64,000 nucleotides of DNA from Thalassomonas actiniarum (GTDB lineage Bacteria > Pseudomonadota > Gammaproteobacteria > Enterobacterales > Alteromonadaceae): assembly GCF_000948975.2 (NCBI RefSeq), contig NZ_CP059736.1:434001-498000 (forward strand), in the 5' to 3' direction. The notes under the pieces are model-generated. The model saw nothing but the letters and a program-made list of their open reading frames with translations. It was not told the origin of the DNA and made no database searches. Below are positions 34,892-47,133 of the stretch, piece after piece; within the stretch, counting starts at the first letter, position 1; each line of letters opens with the position of its first letter. The translations under genes and the position numbers were made by a program.

Positions 34892-35842
34892 CTAGCGTTT
34901 ATTCCCATACATATTAGCAAAGCCTGGAATTCGTGTTTCCCAGACTGGAATTTGTTCTCCTATTGCCTCTTTAAGGATCTCAATGAAGAGCTTGGTTTTC
35001 ATGGGAGCATTCTTGTGAGGGTATACTGCATAGAAGGTCCCGTAATCAGCTAAATTGACATGTGTCATCACCGGTATTAGTTTCCCTTCCAAGACCTCGT
35101 TTTCAATCATTTGTGCTGTAGTGACCGTAAGCATTTCTCCTGCGAGTACGGTATTAATCAGCATTTCAACTTCATTCACTTTATAAGTGGGGGTTAGCTG
35201 AATAAATGCATCATTTCCTGAGCTGTCAAAATACTTAATTTTATCGATCACTAAACCTTGCGCCGAATAAACAACTGCGGGCAGACTCTCAAGTTTCGAA
35301 ATAGTGGTGGGCTTGCCGTATTTTTCGATAAAGGCAGGTGCGGCTACAATTAATAACCTATTCCGGGCTATTTGCTTAGAAATTAAATTTGACTCTTTTG
35401 GTTCACCAATACGAAACCCTATGTCAAAGCCTTCGCCAATAAGATCTACAATCCTATCTTCTAAAAGTAATTCTATGCGAATATCTGGGTATAATGCCTG
35501 AAATTTTAATATAGCTTGTTGCACATACTGACGACCAAAAAGAGTTGAGCTGGAAATCTTCAGTTCTCCTCTTGGCTCTGTATGATAGTTTTCAGCCAGG
35601 CGTTTAGCATTGTTGAGTAACTCTCTTAATTGCTTTGCCTGGCTGACCATTTCAGAACCTGCAACCGTTAAAGACAATGAGCGGGTTGTTCGATTTAACA
35701 AATGAACACCAAGTTCTTCTTCCAGCTTAACGATTTGTTTAGAAATAGCTGATCTATTGACATTTCTATGTTCAGATACTTTTGCAAAGCTGCCTAGTTC
35801 AGATACTTCAAGTAATAAAAGTAGTCTACTTGCGAAATCCAT
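34892..35842 (-). CDS. LysR-family transcriptional regulator
   Basis: 316 residues. The N-terminal winged helix (FAKVSEHRNVNRSAISKQIVKLEEELGVHLLNRTTRSLSLT) is the standard LysR DNA-binding domain. The rest is the periplasmic-binding-protein-like effector domain (GELKISSSTLFGRQYVQQAILKFQALYPDIRIELLLEDRIVDLIGEGFDIGFRIG). It is closest to the CrgA/AaeR-like subgroup. It is divergent from the enoyl-CoA hydratase gene with a 130-bp shared control region, so it probably regulates that gene and itself. Confidence 0.93.
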   Translation of the reverse strand: MDFASRLLLLLEVSELGSFAKVSEHRNVNRSAISKQIVKLEEELGVHLLNRTTRSLSLTVAGSEMVSQAKQLRELLNNAKRLAENYHTEPRGELKISSSTLFGRQYVQQAILKFQALYPDIRIELLLEDRIVDLIGEGFDIGFRIGEPKESNLISKQIARNRLLIVAAPAFIEKYGKPTTISKLESLPAVVYSAQGLVIDKIKYFDSSGNDAFIQLTPTYKVNEVEMLINTVLAGEMLTVTTAQMIENEVLEGKLIPVMTHVNLADYGTFYAVYPHKNAPMKTKLFIEILKEAIGEQIPVWETRIPGFANMYGNKR

Positions 35843-35854
35843 AAATCACCTATT

Positions 35855-35872
35855 GGTTCCTATTTGGAAACA
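35855..35872. promoter_or_regulatory. Probable LysR binding site in the divergent control region
   Basis: GGTTCC-TATTT-GGAAAC forms an imperfect dyad just upstream of the LysR gene. A related half site, TTTGGAAC, lies at 35894-35901. The position between divergent genes fits LysR control. Confidence 0.45.
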
Positions 35873-35972
35873 TTGTAGTTCACTTTGGTCTGTTTTTGGA
35901 ACTCTAACATTGGCTTAAATTTGCTATACAAATTTAACAAGTCACCATATATCAAGCAAAGAGAGTAGAGCT

Positions 35973-36785
35973 ATGAAAAAGCTAGCTATAAAGAGAGAGC
36001 CAGGTGTAGTTACGGTACTTATTCAAAACCCTCCTGTGAATATTTTAACGACAGATTTAATAAATGAATTAAACGAATTCATTTTATCCTTAAGGGATGA
36101 TAGAGAAACAAAGGTTGTTGTTTTTAAATCCTTTCATGAGGCATTCTTTATTGCCCACTTAGATCTTAACGTGATTAACGGTACTCAAGGCGGCCAAGCC
36201 GCGTCAATAGCGTTTAATCAGATGATTGCCAATATTAAAGCCATGAAGCAGCTTTCCATTGCCGTTATAGACGGCGTCGCACGTGGCGGAGGCAATGAAT
36301 TTGTTATGGCATGTGACTTAGCATATGGTACTGAAAACTCAGCTTTTGCCCAACCAGAGTTATACATTAATATTCCTACCGGAGGACAAGGTGCGGTGCA
36401 ATTTGCTCGTCGTTTAGGAAAAGGTAAAGCACTACAAGCTTTGCTTACCGGAGCTGATTTTACAGCACATCAGGCAGAGTCATTAAATATTATTACGCAG
36501 TTCATCCCTAAAGCTGATTTAGATGCCTTCTTAAGGCAGCTACTGTCCATCGTTGTTGGCTGGGAAGTGCGTGATATCGTGATGTACAAAGAAATTATTG
36601 CTGCCTCTATAAAGGACGAAGATGCGGGGGCTGAGCTGGAGTTAAGATACTTTCTAGAGCGAGCAAAAGAAGAAAAAACGCAAACTATCATTGCCGCATT
36701 TCTTAAGCATGGCGGGCAAACAGAACGTGAAGCTAATGACATTCAGGGAATTTTTGTTGATACGGCAGCAGAACTTGGCAAATAA
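35973..36785 (+). CDS. Enoyl-CoA hydratase/isomerase-family protein
   Basis: 270 residues of the crotonase fold. NPPVNILTTDLINELNEFI and SIAVIDGVARGGGNEFVMACDLAYG (oxyanion region) are conserved. The first catalytic-loop motif is FIAHLDLNVI, and the usual acidic residue pair can be followed in AQPELYINIPTGGQGAVQFARRLG. Substrate cannot be assigned and may be non-CoA. Transcribed divergently from a LysR gene, which suggests inducible expression. Confidence 0.88.
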   Translation: MKKLAIKREPGVVTVLIQNPPVNILTTDLINELNEFILSLRDDRETKVVVFKSFHEAFFIAHLDLNVINGTQGGQAASIAFNQMIANIKAMKQLSIAVIDGVARGGGNEFVMACDLAYGTENSAFAQPELYINIPTGGQGAVQFARRLGKGKALQALLTGADFTAHQAESLNIITQFIPKADLDAFLRQLLSIVVGWEVRDIVMYKEIIAASIKDEDAGAELELRYFLERAKEEKTQTIIAAFLKHGGQTEREANDIQGIFVDTAAELGK

Positions 36786-36917
36786 ATATGCGGTAACCAA
36801 TTAATGTCTTGTAGCAGCAGCTGGTGTTTATGGCCTGCCAGATCTAATTGAACTATTGCCCGCTTTGTTGGTAAGCCATGTATCAGAATGATATATGGCT
36901 TACTGAAAAGGGCATCA

Positions 36918-37751
36918 TTAACTTTCGTCTGTCCCTATATAATGTTCCAATTTAGCCACTGAATTGTCATGCGTTAAAATTTTCATCTGGTGGATAGCTA
37001 TCTGGTTAAGCTTCTGCAAACGTTCAGCCTGCGGCATGCCTTCGTTAATGAAAACCGCATTGAGGTTTTCCAGGTTCGATAAACATACCAGTTGGGAAAC
37101 ATTGGCCATATCCCTGAGATTACCTTTTTGCTTGGGGTTTGCTTTGCGCCAATGCTGGGCGGTTTGACCAAATAAAGCCATGTTAAGCAGATCCGCTTCC
37201 GAGGCGTAAACATACTTTATCTGGGATTTACTCAGGCTTTCCGGGATCAGGTTCTCTTTAATAGCGGCGGTATGGATGCCGTAATTGAGCTTGGTGAGGT
37301 TGCGCTTAATATCCCAGCCAAGTTGCTTTTGCTCTTCATCTTTTAACCGCTGAAATTCCTTGATCAGGTAAATTTTAAATTGCGGCGAAACCCAGGAGGC
37401 AAATTCAAAGGCAATATCTTTATGGGCATAGGTGCCGCCATAGCGGCCGGCCTTGGCAAAAATGCCCATGGCATTGGTTTTACTGATCCACTGTTTCACC
37501 GAGAGTACAAAACGGTTAAGACCCGCCTGACTTTTAATTCCCTCGAATTCGGGGGAATTAAAATCCGGGTTATAAATGTCTTCCCAGATCCCTAAAAATT
37601 CTATGGTATTTTTGTTACGCAGCCAGTTCTCTATCAGTGATGAGCCGTTTTCTATATCCCGTACCATATCGGTTAGGGAAATAAAGTCGTGTTCTTGTTG
37701 TGCCACAATCGATACTTCGACGCCTTGTACATCAAGCTTGCTTTTAGTCAT
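36918..37751 (-). CDS. KilA-N domain protein
   Basis: 277 residues. The N-terminal half (FISLTDMVRDIENGSSLIENWLRNKNTIEFLGIWE ... GRYGGTYAHKDIAFEFASWVSPQFKIYLIKEFQRL) is a textbook KilA-N DNA-binding domain as found in phage and phage-derived regulators. The C-terminal half is helical and not recognised (ALFGQTAQHWRKANPKQKGNLRDMANVSQLVCLSNLE). Stand-alone chromosomal copies are common mobile-element leftovers. No other phage gene is adjacent. Confidence 0.9.
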   Translation of the reverse strand: MTKSKLDVQGVEVSIVAQQEHDFISLTDMVRDIENGSSLIENWLRNKNTIEFLGIWEDIYNPDFNSPEFEGIKSQAGLNRFVLSVKQWISKTNAMGIFAKAGRYGGTYAHKDIAFEFASWVSPQFKIYLIKEFQRLKDEEQKQLGWDIKRNLTKLNYGIHTAAIKENLIPESLSKSQIKYVYASEADLLNMALFGQTAQHWRKANPKQKGNLRDMANVSQLVCLSNLENLNAVFINEGMPQAERLQKLNQIAIHQMKILTHDNSVAKLEHYIGTDES

Positions 37752-37923
37752 TATGGTTTAGGTGTTCCCTGTGGCTAAGTCTATATTTCCTGATGAATTC
37801 TACACTTAACGGGAATAACAGGAACAGCTTTTTTTCACTGGCGTGAAGTTTTAGCAGTTAAAATAAAAAGCTGATATAGGCGATTTATGGCGTGGTCTGT
37901 TATTAATTTATTGGCTAATGATG

Positions 37924-38496
37924 TCAGCGGCAGATAAAGCTATGAAAGCGTGATATTTGAATGCTGCTACTCCAGTAATCTGCTGACCAGCCGCCTTTTT
38001 CTTTTAATGCACGAACAAAGGCTTCAGCTGTGGGCAGTTTTTGCCATACCGAAGGTAAAAACACTGCATGTAAGTGCTTCTCTCTTAACACTAAGCCATC
38101 AATACCGACTTTCAATTGGTCGATCAGTGCTTGTTCTCCTGTGTTTGTCATCGGCACCGTAGGCGATAAAATCGATATTTCAAAACGGGCATCTGCTAAT
38201 TCTTCTTCGGTTAATGAATCAAAGCGGTAATCTTCAAAAGCACAGCTAAAGCCGTGGCGGCAGGCATCGCGCCATAGGGGATCTTTTGCCGTGGTTGTGC
38301 CGATACAGCCCCTTAGCTGATCGTTGACATAGAGTGTGACAAAGCTGGCTGCAACCTGCTTCAGGGCATCAGATTCTGGCTCCGGGGGACAGAAAAAAAG
38401 CCGCTCCTTAACTCCTTGCCTGAGTACTTGCCAGATCAGTGCCTTAAGCTGTGATTTTTCATCGCTATTTAGTTCAATAGAGGATAAAGCTGGCAT
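37924..38496 (-). CDS. amrA: AmmeMemoRadiSam system protein A (AMMECR1 family)
   Basis: 190 residues from the ATG at 38496. The segment GCIGTTTAKDPLWRDACRHGFSCAFEDYRFDSLTEEELADARFEISILSP is the AMMECR1 core, with the LRGCIG box intact. The start overlaps the end of the MEMO gene by 23 bp, so the two are co-translated. In this conserved three-gene set the biochemical role is unknown. The partner is a radical-SAM enzyme transcribed the other way. Confidence 0.9.
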   Translation of the reverse strand: MPALSSIELNSDEKSQLKALIWQVLRQGVKERLFFCPPEPESDALKQVAASFVTLYVNDQLRGCIGTTTAKDPLWRDACRHGFSCAFEDYRFDSLTEEELADARFEISILSPTVPMTNTGEQALIDQLKVGIDGLVLREKHLHAVFLPSVWQKLPTAEAFVRALKEKGGWSADYWSSSIQISRFHSFICR

Positions 38497-39253
38497 AGCC
38501 CACCACTTTACTTCTATCGCCACTGGTGTCGCCGGAATTTCCGTGTTCCAATAACTTAATGTGCCAGTCTTCCCGAAGAGCGAAATCGAGTAAACCATTT
38601 ACCGCATGACAACCGCAGGCATCGTATGGCTGTATATCAAGGTTAAATGCCAATATCGCCTCTATGGTTTTTTGATCTAATACCCGTGCTTCCTGATCGC
38701 TGTGATAATGACTCATATCACTGCTAACAACGATGATATTTTCAGGATTGTCCGAGAAAACATCTAATATTTTACTGACTTCTTGTGGTGAAGCTTCACC
38801 GACAACTATCGGCACCAGCTGGAAGTCATCCAGGCAAGTTTGCAGGAAGGGCAGTTGTACTTCCAGTGAGTGCTCTAAGGCGTGTGGTTGATCCTGCTGA
38901 ACCAACAATCCCGCATCAACTAATTGCCGGCAAGCCTGTTCATCGACGCGCACTTTGCCAAGCGGGGTGGAAAAAAAATCATAATGGGGCACGGCACAAC
39001 CTTGTAGATATACCCGGTGGCTTGGCCCCAATAAAATAACCCGTTTAATCGTATCTTTGAAATGCTTTAGCGTTGCATAACCACTGGCGGCTATGCTGCC
39101 GGAATAACAGTAACCGGCATGAGGAACGATTAACCCCTTAGGGAAAGTTTCTGATGAAGGAAAAGGGTCCAGCATCTGACCAAGATCTTGCTTTAGTTCC
39201 TGGGGAGACTCGGGATAAAAGCTGCCTGCAACAACGGGGTTTCTATCTTTCAT
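38474..39253 (-). CDS. amrB: AmmeMemoRadiSam system protein B (MEMO1 family)
   Basis: 259 residues. The MEMO/dioxygenase-fold motifs are intact: VPHAGYCYSGSIAASGYA, LLGPSHRVY, ALEHSLEVQLPFLQ, VVSSDMSHYHSD and CGCHAVNGLLDFA. The histidines in these blocks may bind a metal. The start may be the ATG at 39253 or a GTG at 39265, and no ribosome site decides this. It forms an operon with the AMMECR1 gene and is divergent from the radical-SAM gene across a 123-bp shared promoter region. Confidence 0.92.
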   Translation of the reverse strand: MKDRNPVVAGSFYPESPQELKQDLGQMLDPFPSSETFPKGLIVPHAGYCYSGSIAASGYATLKHFKDTIKRVILLGPSHRVYLQGCAVPHYDFFSTPLGKVRVDEQACRQLVDAGLLVQQDQPHALEHSLEVQLPFLQTCLDDFQLVPIVVGEASPQEVSKILDVFSDNPENIIVVSSDMSHYHSDQEARVLDQKTIEAILAFNLDIQPYDACGCHAVNGLLDFALREDWHIKLLEHGNSGDTSGDRSKVVGYASFILY

Positions 39254-39376
39254 GGTTTTCACCAAAGGGCTTGGTTTAAAGCGCTGTTAATTACCGTAAA
39301 ATGCGTGTGCTGTACGCGGTTTCTGCTCACCAATTGACTACACTTATAGCATAGCTTTAATTCGGAAAATATTGTC

Positions 39377-40459
39377 ATGAATGCCCCCGATTTTGAGCAT
39401 TTTCCCACTAAGTATTGGCAAAAACTCGATGATGGCCGGGTAAGGTGTGATATGTGCCCGCAGCACTGTACTTTAAGGGAAGGAAAGCGGGGCACCTGCT
39501 TTATTCGTATGCACCACCAGGGAGAAATCGTTCTTACCAGCTACGGCCGCTCGTCCGGGTTTTGTATCGACCCGGTAGAGAAAAAACCTTTAAACCATTT
39601 TTATCCCGGCTCCAGTGTCTTGTCTTTTGGTACCGCCGGGTGCAATTTGGGTTGTAAGTTTTGTCAAAACTGGGATATCAGTAAATCCCGGGAAATCGAT
39701 ACCTTATGCGGTAGCGCTATGCCGGAGCAACTTGCATTGGCGGCAAAAAGAAAAGGCTGCAAAAGTATTGCCTTTACCTACAATGATCCGGTGATCTTTT
39801 TCGAATATGCCATAGATGCTGCCAAAGCAGCCCATGAACATAATCTAAAAAGCATAGCAGTATCAGCAGGTTACATCTGTGATGAACCGCGTGTTGAATT
39901 TTATCGCTATATGGATGCCGCCAATATCGACTTAAAAGGCTTTACCGAACATTTCTACCACAAAATTTGTCATGCGCATTTGCAGCCAGTGCTCGATACC
40001 TTGGTTTACCTGAAAAATGAAACCCAGGTTTGGTTTGAAATTACCAACCTGGTTATCCCCGGTGAAAATGACAGTGATGAAGAGTTGCATAACATGTGTC
40101 AATGGATCGCCGAGAATTTAGGCCTGGATATTCCGCTACACTTTTCGGCCTTTCATCCGGATTTTAAGATGATGGATAAAGAAAGAACGCCATTATCAAC
40201 CCTATTAAGAGCAAGAAATATTGCTTTAAGCTATGGCTTGCACTACGTCTACTGCGGCAATGTTTTTGACCGGGAGTCGGACAGTACATACTGCCCCAAT
40301 TGTCAGGGAGTAGTGATAGAAAGAAATTGGTATGATTTAGGAAGCTATCATTTAGACGACACCGGGCACTGCCAGCACTGTGGCCATCAACTTTCGGGGC
40401 GATTTGACGGACCAAAACAAAACTTCGGCAGGCAACGTATCCCCATCCGCATTCAATAA
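39377..40459 (+). CDS. amrS: AmmeMemoRadiSam system radical SAM enzyme
   Basis: 360 residues. The radical-SAM cluster motif is CNLGCKFCQNWDISK (C-x3-C-x2-C). The N-terminus has an extra cysteine set (CDMCPQHCTLREGKRGTC) and the C-terminus a zinc-ribbon-like pair (CPNC ... CQHCG). These are the features of the AmmeMemoRadiSam enzyme, related to the pyruvate-formate-lyase-activating group. The natural substrate is not established. The three genes almost always occur together, and here they share a divergent promoter. Confidence 0.94.
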   Translation: MNAPDFEHFPTKYWQKLDDGRVRCDMCPQHCTLREGKRGTCFIRMHHQGEIVLTSYGRSSGFCIDPVEKKPLNHFYPGSSVLSFGTAGCNLGCKFCQNWDISKSREIDTLCGSAMPEQLALAAKRKGCKSIAFTYNDPVIFFEYAIDAAKAAHEHNLKSIAVSAGYICDEPRVEFYRYMDAANIDLKGFTEHFYHKICHAHLQPVLDTLVYLKNETQVWFEITNLVIPGENDSDEELHNMCQWIAENLGLDIPLHFSAFHPDFKMMDKERTPLSTLLRARNIALSYGLHYVYCGNVFDRESDSTYCPNCQGVVIERNWYDLGSYHLDDTGHCQHCGHQLSGRFDGPKQNFGRQRIPIRIQ

Positions 40460-40712
40460 CTTAGCAAAGAAAACTTTAAGTAGTGCTTTTTAATACCTAA
40501 ACGGGGCTTTTAGCATTAGCTATTGCTTATTACTATTAAAAGTTTCGTAACAGCAATGTTTTAATCTGTTTATCTCATCATATTCGTGAAATAGGCAATA
40601 TGCACTTCCTTTGAAGTATTGTCTTCATTAATAGTAAGAACAACTTTTGAACGCCTGTAACTACCAATACTGGCAGGGATAGCAGGTTTTTTTAAATAAG
40701 TTAAAAAAAGTG

Positions 40713-40740
40713 TTGACCCCGGCAAAAAAATCTCTAAAAT
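40713..40740 (+). promoter_or_regulatory. rRNA operon promoter P1
   Basis: TTGACC, 16-bp spacer, TAAAAT, followed by a GC-rich start region (GCGCATCC). It lies about 400 bp upstream of 16S rRNA, and the second promoter follows 125 bp later. Confidence 0.7.
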
Positions 40741-40838
40741 GCGCATCCACTTCCACGGGGCAGCCCAACGAAGTGTTTTGATAAGTTTAAGTGATGCAAA
40801 CATGACTTAAACAGCCAACAAAACTTTGAAAAAAGAGG

Positions 40839-40866
40839 TTGACATCAAAGCTGAGAAGCGTATCAT
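40839..40866 (+). promoter_or_regulatory. rRNA operon promoter P2
   Basis: TTGACA, 16-bp spacer, TATCAT, then GCGCATCTCGC. The G/C-rich discriminator resembles stringently controlled rrn promoters, and the core repeats the P1 start region (GCGCATC). Confidence 0.75.
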
Positions 40867-41147
40867 GCGCATCTCGCTTGAGACAAGGTCTTAAGCAACA
40901 ACGGTTAACGAATGCGATTAATCGTTTCCTCTTCTTTCGAAGAGGAGTTCTTTAAAAATTAGTTATCATGCAATTTGTGTGGGCACTCACGTTAATGTTG
41001 ATTTTACATAGCTAGCTCTCTTCTAGAGAACTAGCAAAAAATAAACTTAATGATGAATGACACACAAGTACGACTTACTTTTTAAGTAAGTAATATTTAT
41101 TTGACAGAATTCATTGAGTCGAAGCGAAAGCTTCACAAACGATTTTT

Positions 41148-42686
<1,539 letters not shown>

Positions 42687-42783
42687 TCTTGAAGTAAAAC
42701 AATGCTCTCGTTGAGTGTTCACACAAATTGCTTGATAACAAATTGAAGAAGTCCAAACATACCTGCTTCGGACTCTATACGAT

Positions 42784-42860
<77 letters not shown>

Positions 42861-42890
42861 ATATTTAATAAGCGGTATGTACCCTGATAA

Positions 42891-42966
42891 GGGGCTATAG
42901 CTCAGCTGGGAGAGCGCCTGCCTTGCACGCAGGAGGTCAGCAGTTCGATCCTGCTTAGCTCCACCA
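42891..42966 (+). tRNA. tRNA-Ala (TGC anticodon)
   Basis: A 76-nt cloverleaf with acceptor GGGGCTA/TAGCTCC (G-U tolerated) and encoded CCA. The anticodon loop reads CTTGCAC with TGC. It is the second spacer tRNA. Confidence 0.97.
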
Positions 42967-43283
42967 CTTCTTCAAATTTAAAGAGACCAAACTTAAGGTG
43001 TTCATTGAACAAATTAAGTTTGGTTTTTTTAACCAAGTCATAACCGAATGAGCGTTATGTACTGTTCTTTAACAATCTGGAAAGCTGATATATATACCCG
43101 GTAATTTATCGTGTCGCGCGATAATTACCAACTGATACATAATCTTCCTTGTTATGTATCACGATAGCGAAAGCTATCAACTCTTATTCAAGACACTCTA
43201 TGAGTGCGTGAAAATGTCAGGCTTTACAACTTAATCCGGTTTAGTCACCGGGTTTTCAAATAGGAAACTACTTGGGGTTGTAT

Positions 43284-46171
<2,888 letters not shown>

Positions 46172-46270
46172 ACAACACCCAAGTGGTTTTAAGGTTGTAT
46201 GAAGACTGACAAACACGTACACATAGATTGAATAAGTAGATATATATCGTTTTCCAAGATTGACTGTTTT

Positions 46271-46387
46271 TGTCTAGCGACAATAGCACTGTGGTACCAC
46301 CTGATCCCATGCCGAACTCAGAAGTGAAACGCAGTAGCGCCGATGGTAGTGTGGGAGTTCCCATGTGAGAGTAGGACATTGCTAGAC
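46271..46387 (+). rRNA. rrf: 5S ribosomal RNA
   Basis: Starts TGTCTAGCGACAATAGCAC and ends GGACATTGCTAGAC, whose ends pair. The core CCATGCCGAACTCAGAAGTG is conserved. Confidence 0.97.
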
Positions 46388-46397
46388 TTCTATTTAG

Positions 46398-46428
46398 AAA
46401 AGCCCGATTCGAAAGAGTCGGGCTTTTT
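46398..46428 (+). terminator. rRNA operon terminator
   Basis: A 10-bp stem AAAAGCCCGA / TCGGGCTTTT, followed by T residues, directly downstream of 5S. Confidence 0.85.
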
Positions 46429-46449
46429 GCTTTTCTGAAATTAAATTTC

Positions 46450-46472
46450 TGTCTAGCGACAATAGCACTGTG
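46450..46472 (+). pseudogene. Truncated second 5S rRNA gene (first 23 nt only)
   Basis: TGTCTAGCGACAATAGCACT then GTG is identical to the first 23 nt of the intact 5S gene 179 bp upstream. The sequence diverges completely afterwards. This indicates an original tandem 5S copy whose remainder was replaced by the accessory DNA that follows. Confidence 0.85.
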
Positions 46473-47133
46473 ATATCTCTCGTTCCCTTGATAACAGCTC
46501 CTGCGTTATTATACTTCTCTACATCCATGCAGGTCATGCGCTTTGATCTTTGGCTGAGCTATGCTGTTTTGCTCAACATACCGGAAAAAATAGATTGTTG
46601 GTCAATGGAAGCAAGCAACAATTTTTCATTAATTTTAAACCTCGAGCATTAATGATGAAAGCTCATTGATAACGACTATAGGCTCTATTCCAAGCTAAAA
46701 GAATTTACTTATTTATAAGAGGGGGGGTTATTCATAAGGTAATGGAGCTTCCCCTAGTCTTTAACGGTAATCGTTATATTGTTATCGGTCAAAATAAACA
46801 TTTAACAATCCAAGCATTTTTTAGCAAATATTGCCCGGTTATTAGTCCGGGTAAAGATTGACCCGCTCTTCATGTTCTAACCCGGGTCTTTAATGTTTAC
46901 TTTAGGCTATTTTTAATTTTTTGATGTCGAACAAGAAAGCCATGTGAGGGATATAGGTTCAGAAATAGCACAATACACGGCTTAAACCTTGAATTTCGGC
47001 GATCGAGTCGGGTTTTCATTATATCACTCCAGTTATAGGGAATAGCGTACTGGCCATTGCAAAAACATTGGTTTAGCTTGGTATAAGTCTTGTATGTTTT
47101 GAGTCTAGTGTATCTTTAATCGGCGAAGTGTCT
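46473..47133. other. Intergenic region after the 5S remnant
   Basis: About 660 bp with no convincing gene. It includes a plus-strand open frame of 60 codons (46470-46652) that begins inside the 5S remnant and has no ribosome site. A CCCGGG-type inverted repeat lies around 46837-46892 but lacks a clear terminator shape. Confidence 0.4.

Noticed and set aside
36918-37751. Prophage suggested by the KilA-N gene and the Mor-like gene
   Set aside because: The two lie 20 kb apart with no integrase, terminase or capsid gene near either.
40570-40803. 77-codon minus-strand frame
   Set aside because: It covers the rrn P1 promoter region and resembles no protein; the conserved promoter boxes explain the sequence.
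46470-46652. 60-codon frame starting in the 5S remnant
   Set aside because: No ribosome site and no recognisable protein.
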